Under the pieces are notes generated by a model. The model saw only the letters and a list, made by a program, of their open reading frames with translations, was not told the origin of the DNA and searched no databases. From NCBI GenBank assembly GCA_043721315.1, contig JAYSQZ010000054.1, forward strand, positions 1 through 22,030: a stretch of DNA of 22,030 bases, given 5' to 3'. Below, piece by piece: positions 22,004 through 22,030 of this stretch; position 1 is the stretch's first letter, and every line of letters begins with the position of its first letter. Position numbers and translations under genes: made by a program. Source of the stretch: Elstera sp043721315 (GTDB lineage Bacteria > Pseudomonadota > Alphaproteobacteria > Elsterales > Elsteraceae).

Positions 22004-22030
22004 TTGAGTTTTGATGCGATCAAAACTCAA
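22004..22030. repeat. Perfect inverted repeat with 12-bp arms at the window edge
   Basis: TTGAGTTTTGAT (22004-22015) and ATCAAAACTCAA (22019-22030) are exact inverted repeats around GCG. The left arm is preceded by three further T residues. The repeat ends exactly at the window edge, so its full length is unknown. It lies upstream of the FecR-like gene and could be an operator, a bidirectional terminator or one end of a longer repeat. Confidence 0.75.

Noticed and set aside
1..22030. tRNA, rRNA, CRISPR arrays, insertion sequences or prophage
   Set aside because: No cloverleaf, tandem direct repeats with spacers, transposase motifs or phage genes were recognised on either strand by eye.

Overview
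The window reads as a chromosomal segment of an alphaproteobacterium, probably of the Rhodospirillales. It is moderately GC-rich and densely coded. It carries a free-standing F1-ATPase operon in the order atpH-atpA-atpG-atpD-atpC with no F0 genes beside it, an arrangement known from Rhodospirillum and its relatives. The taxonomic call is an inference from gene order and protein character. No rRNA, tRNA, CRISPR array, insertion sequence or phage gene was seen.

Left part (1-6757): an AT-richer non-coding stretch leads into a small DUF2188-like protein. Next come a class I/II PLP-dependent aminotransferase and a LysE/RhtB-type exporter, both on the + strand. They converge on a minus-strand block: a large methyl-accepting chemotaxis protein preceded by a single-domain cyclic-nucleotide-binding-fold protein, and then a secreted GlpQ-type glycerophosphodiester phosphodiesterase. 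The glpQ gene has its own rho-independent terminator and a candidate Pho box.

Centre (6758-12072): the atpHAGDC operon on the minus strand ends in a strong UUCG-tetraloop terminator. The atpD-atpC gap holds two clear hairpins, one resembling an attenuator. The atpD Shine-Dalgarno lies inside a small hairpin.

Right-centre (12073-17889): a TetR/AcrR-family repressor is divergent from an RND efflux operon made of a lipoprotein adaptor, an inner-membrane permease and a FrnE/DsbA-like oxidoreductase. A 30-bp near-perfect palindrome lies between the divergent genes and overlaps candidate promoters for both directions, so one repressor probably controls both. No outer-membrane channel gene is present, so the pump presumably uses a TolC-type protein encoded elsewhere.

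Right end (17886-22030): on the minus strand, a FecR-domain protein, a GT-C-type polytopic glycosyltransferase and a patatin-like phospholipase form a tightly packed, probably translationally coupled gene set. It is followed by a Phd/YefM-VapC toxin-antitoxin pair with its own promoter and a perfect 7+1+7 operator. The window ends in a perfect inverted repeat with 12-bp arms. The FecR/glycosyltransferase/patatin cassette is the least familiar unit and the best candidate for an undescribed system, but its function cannot be read from sequence alone.
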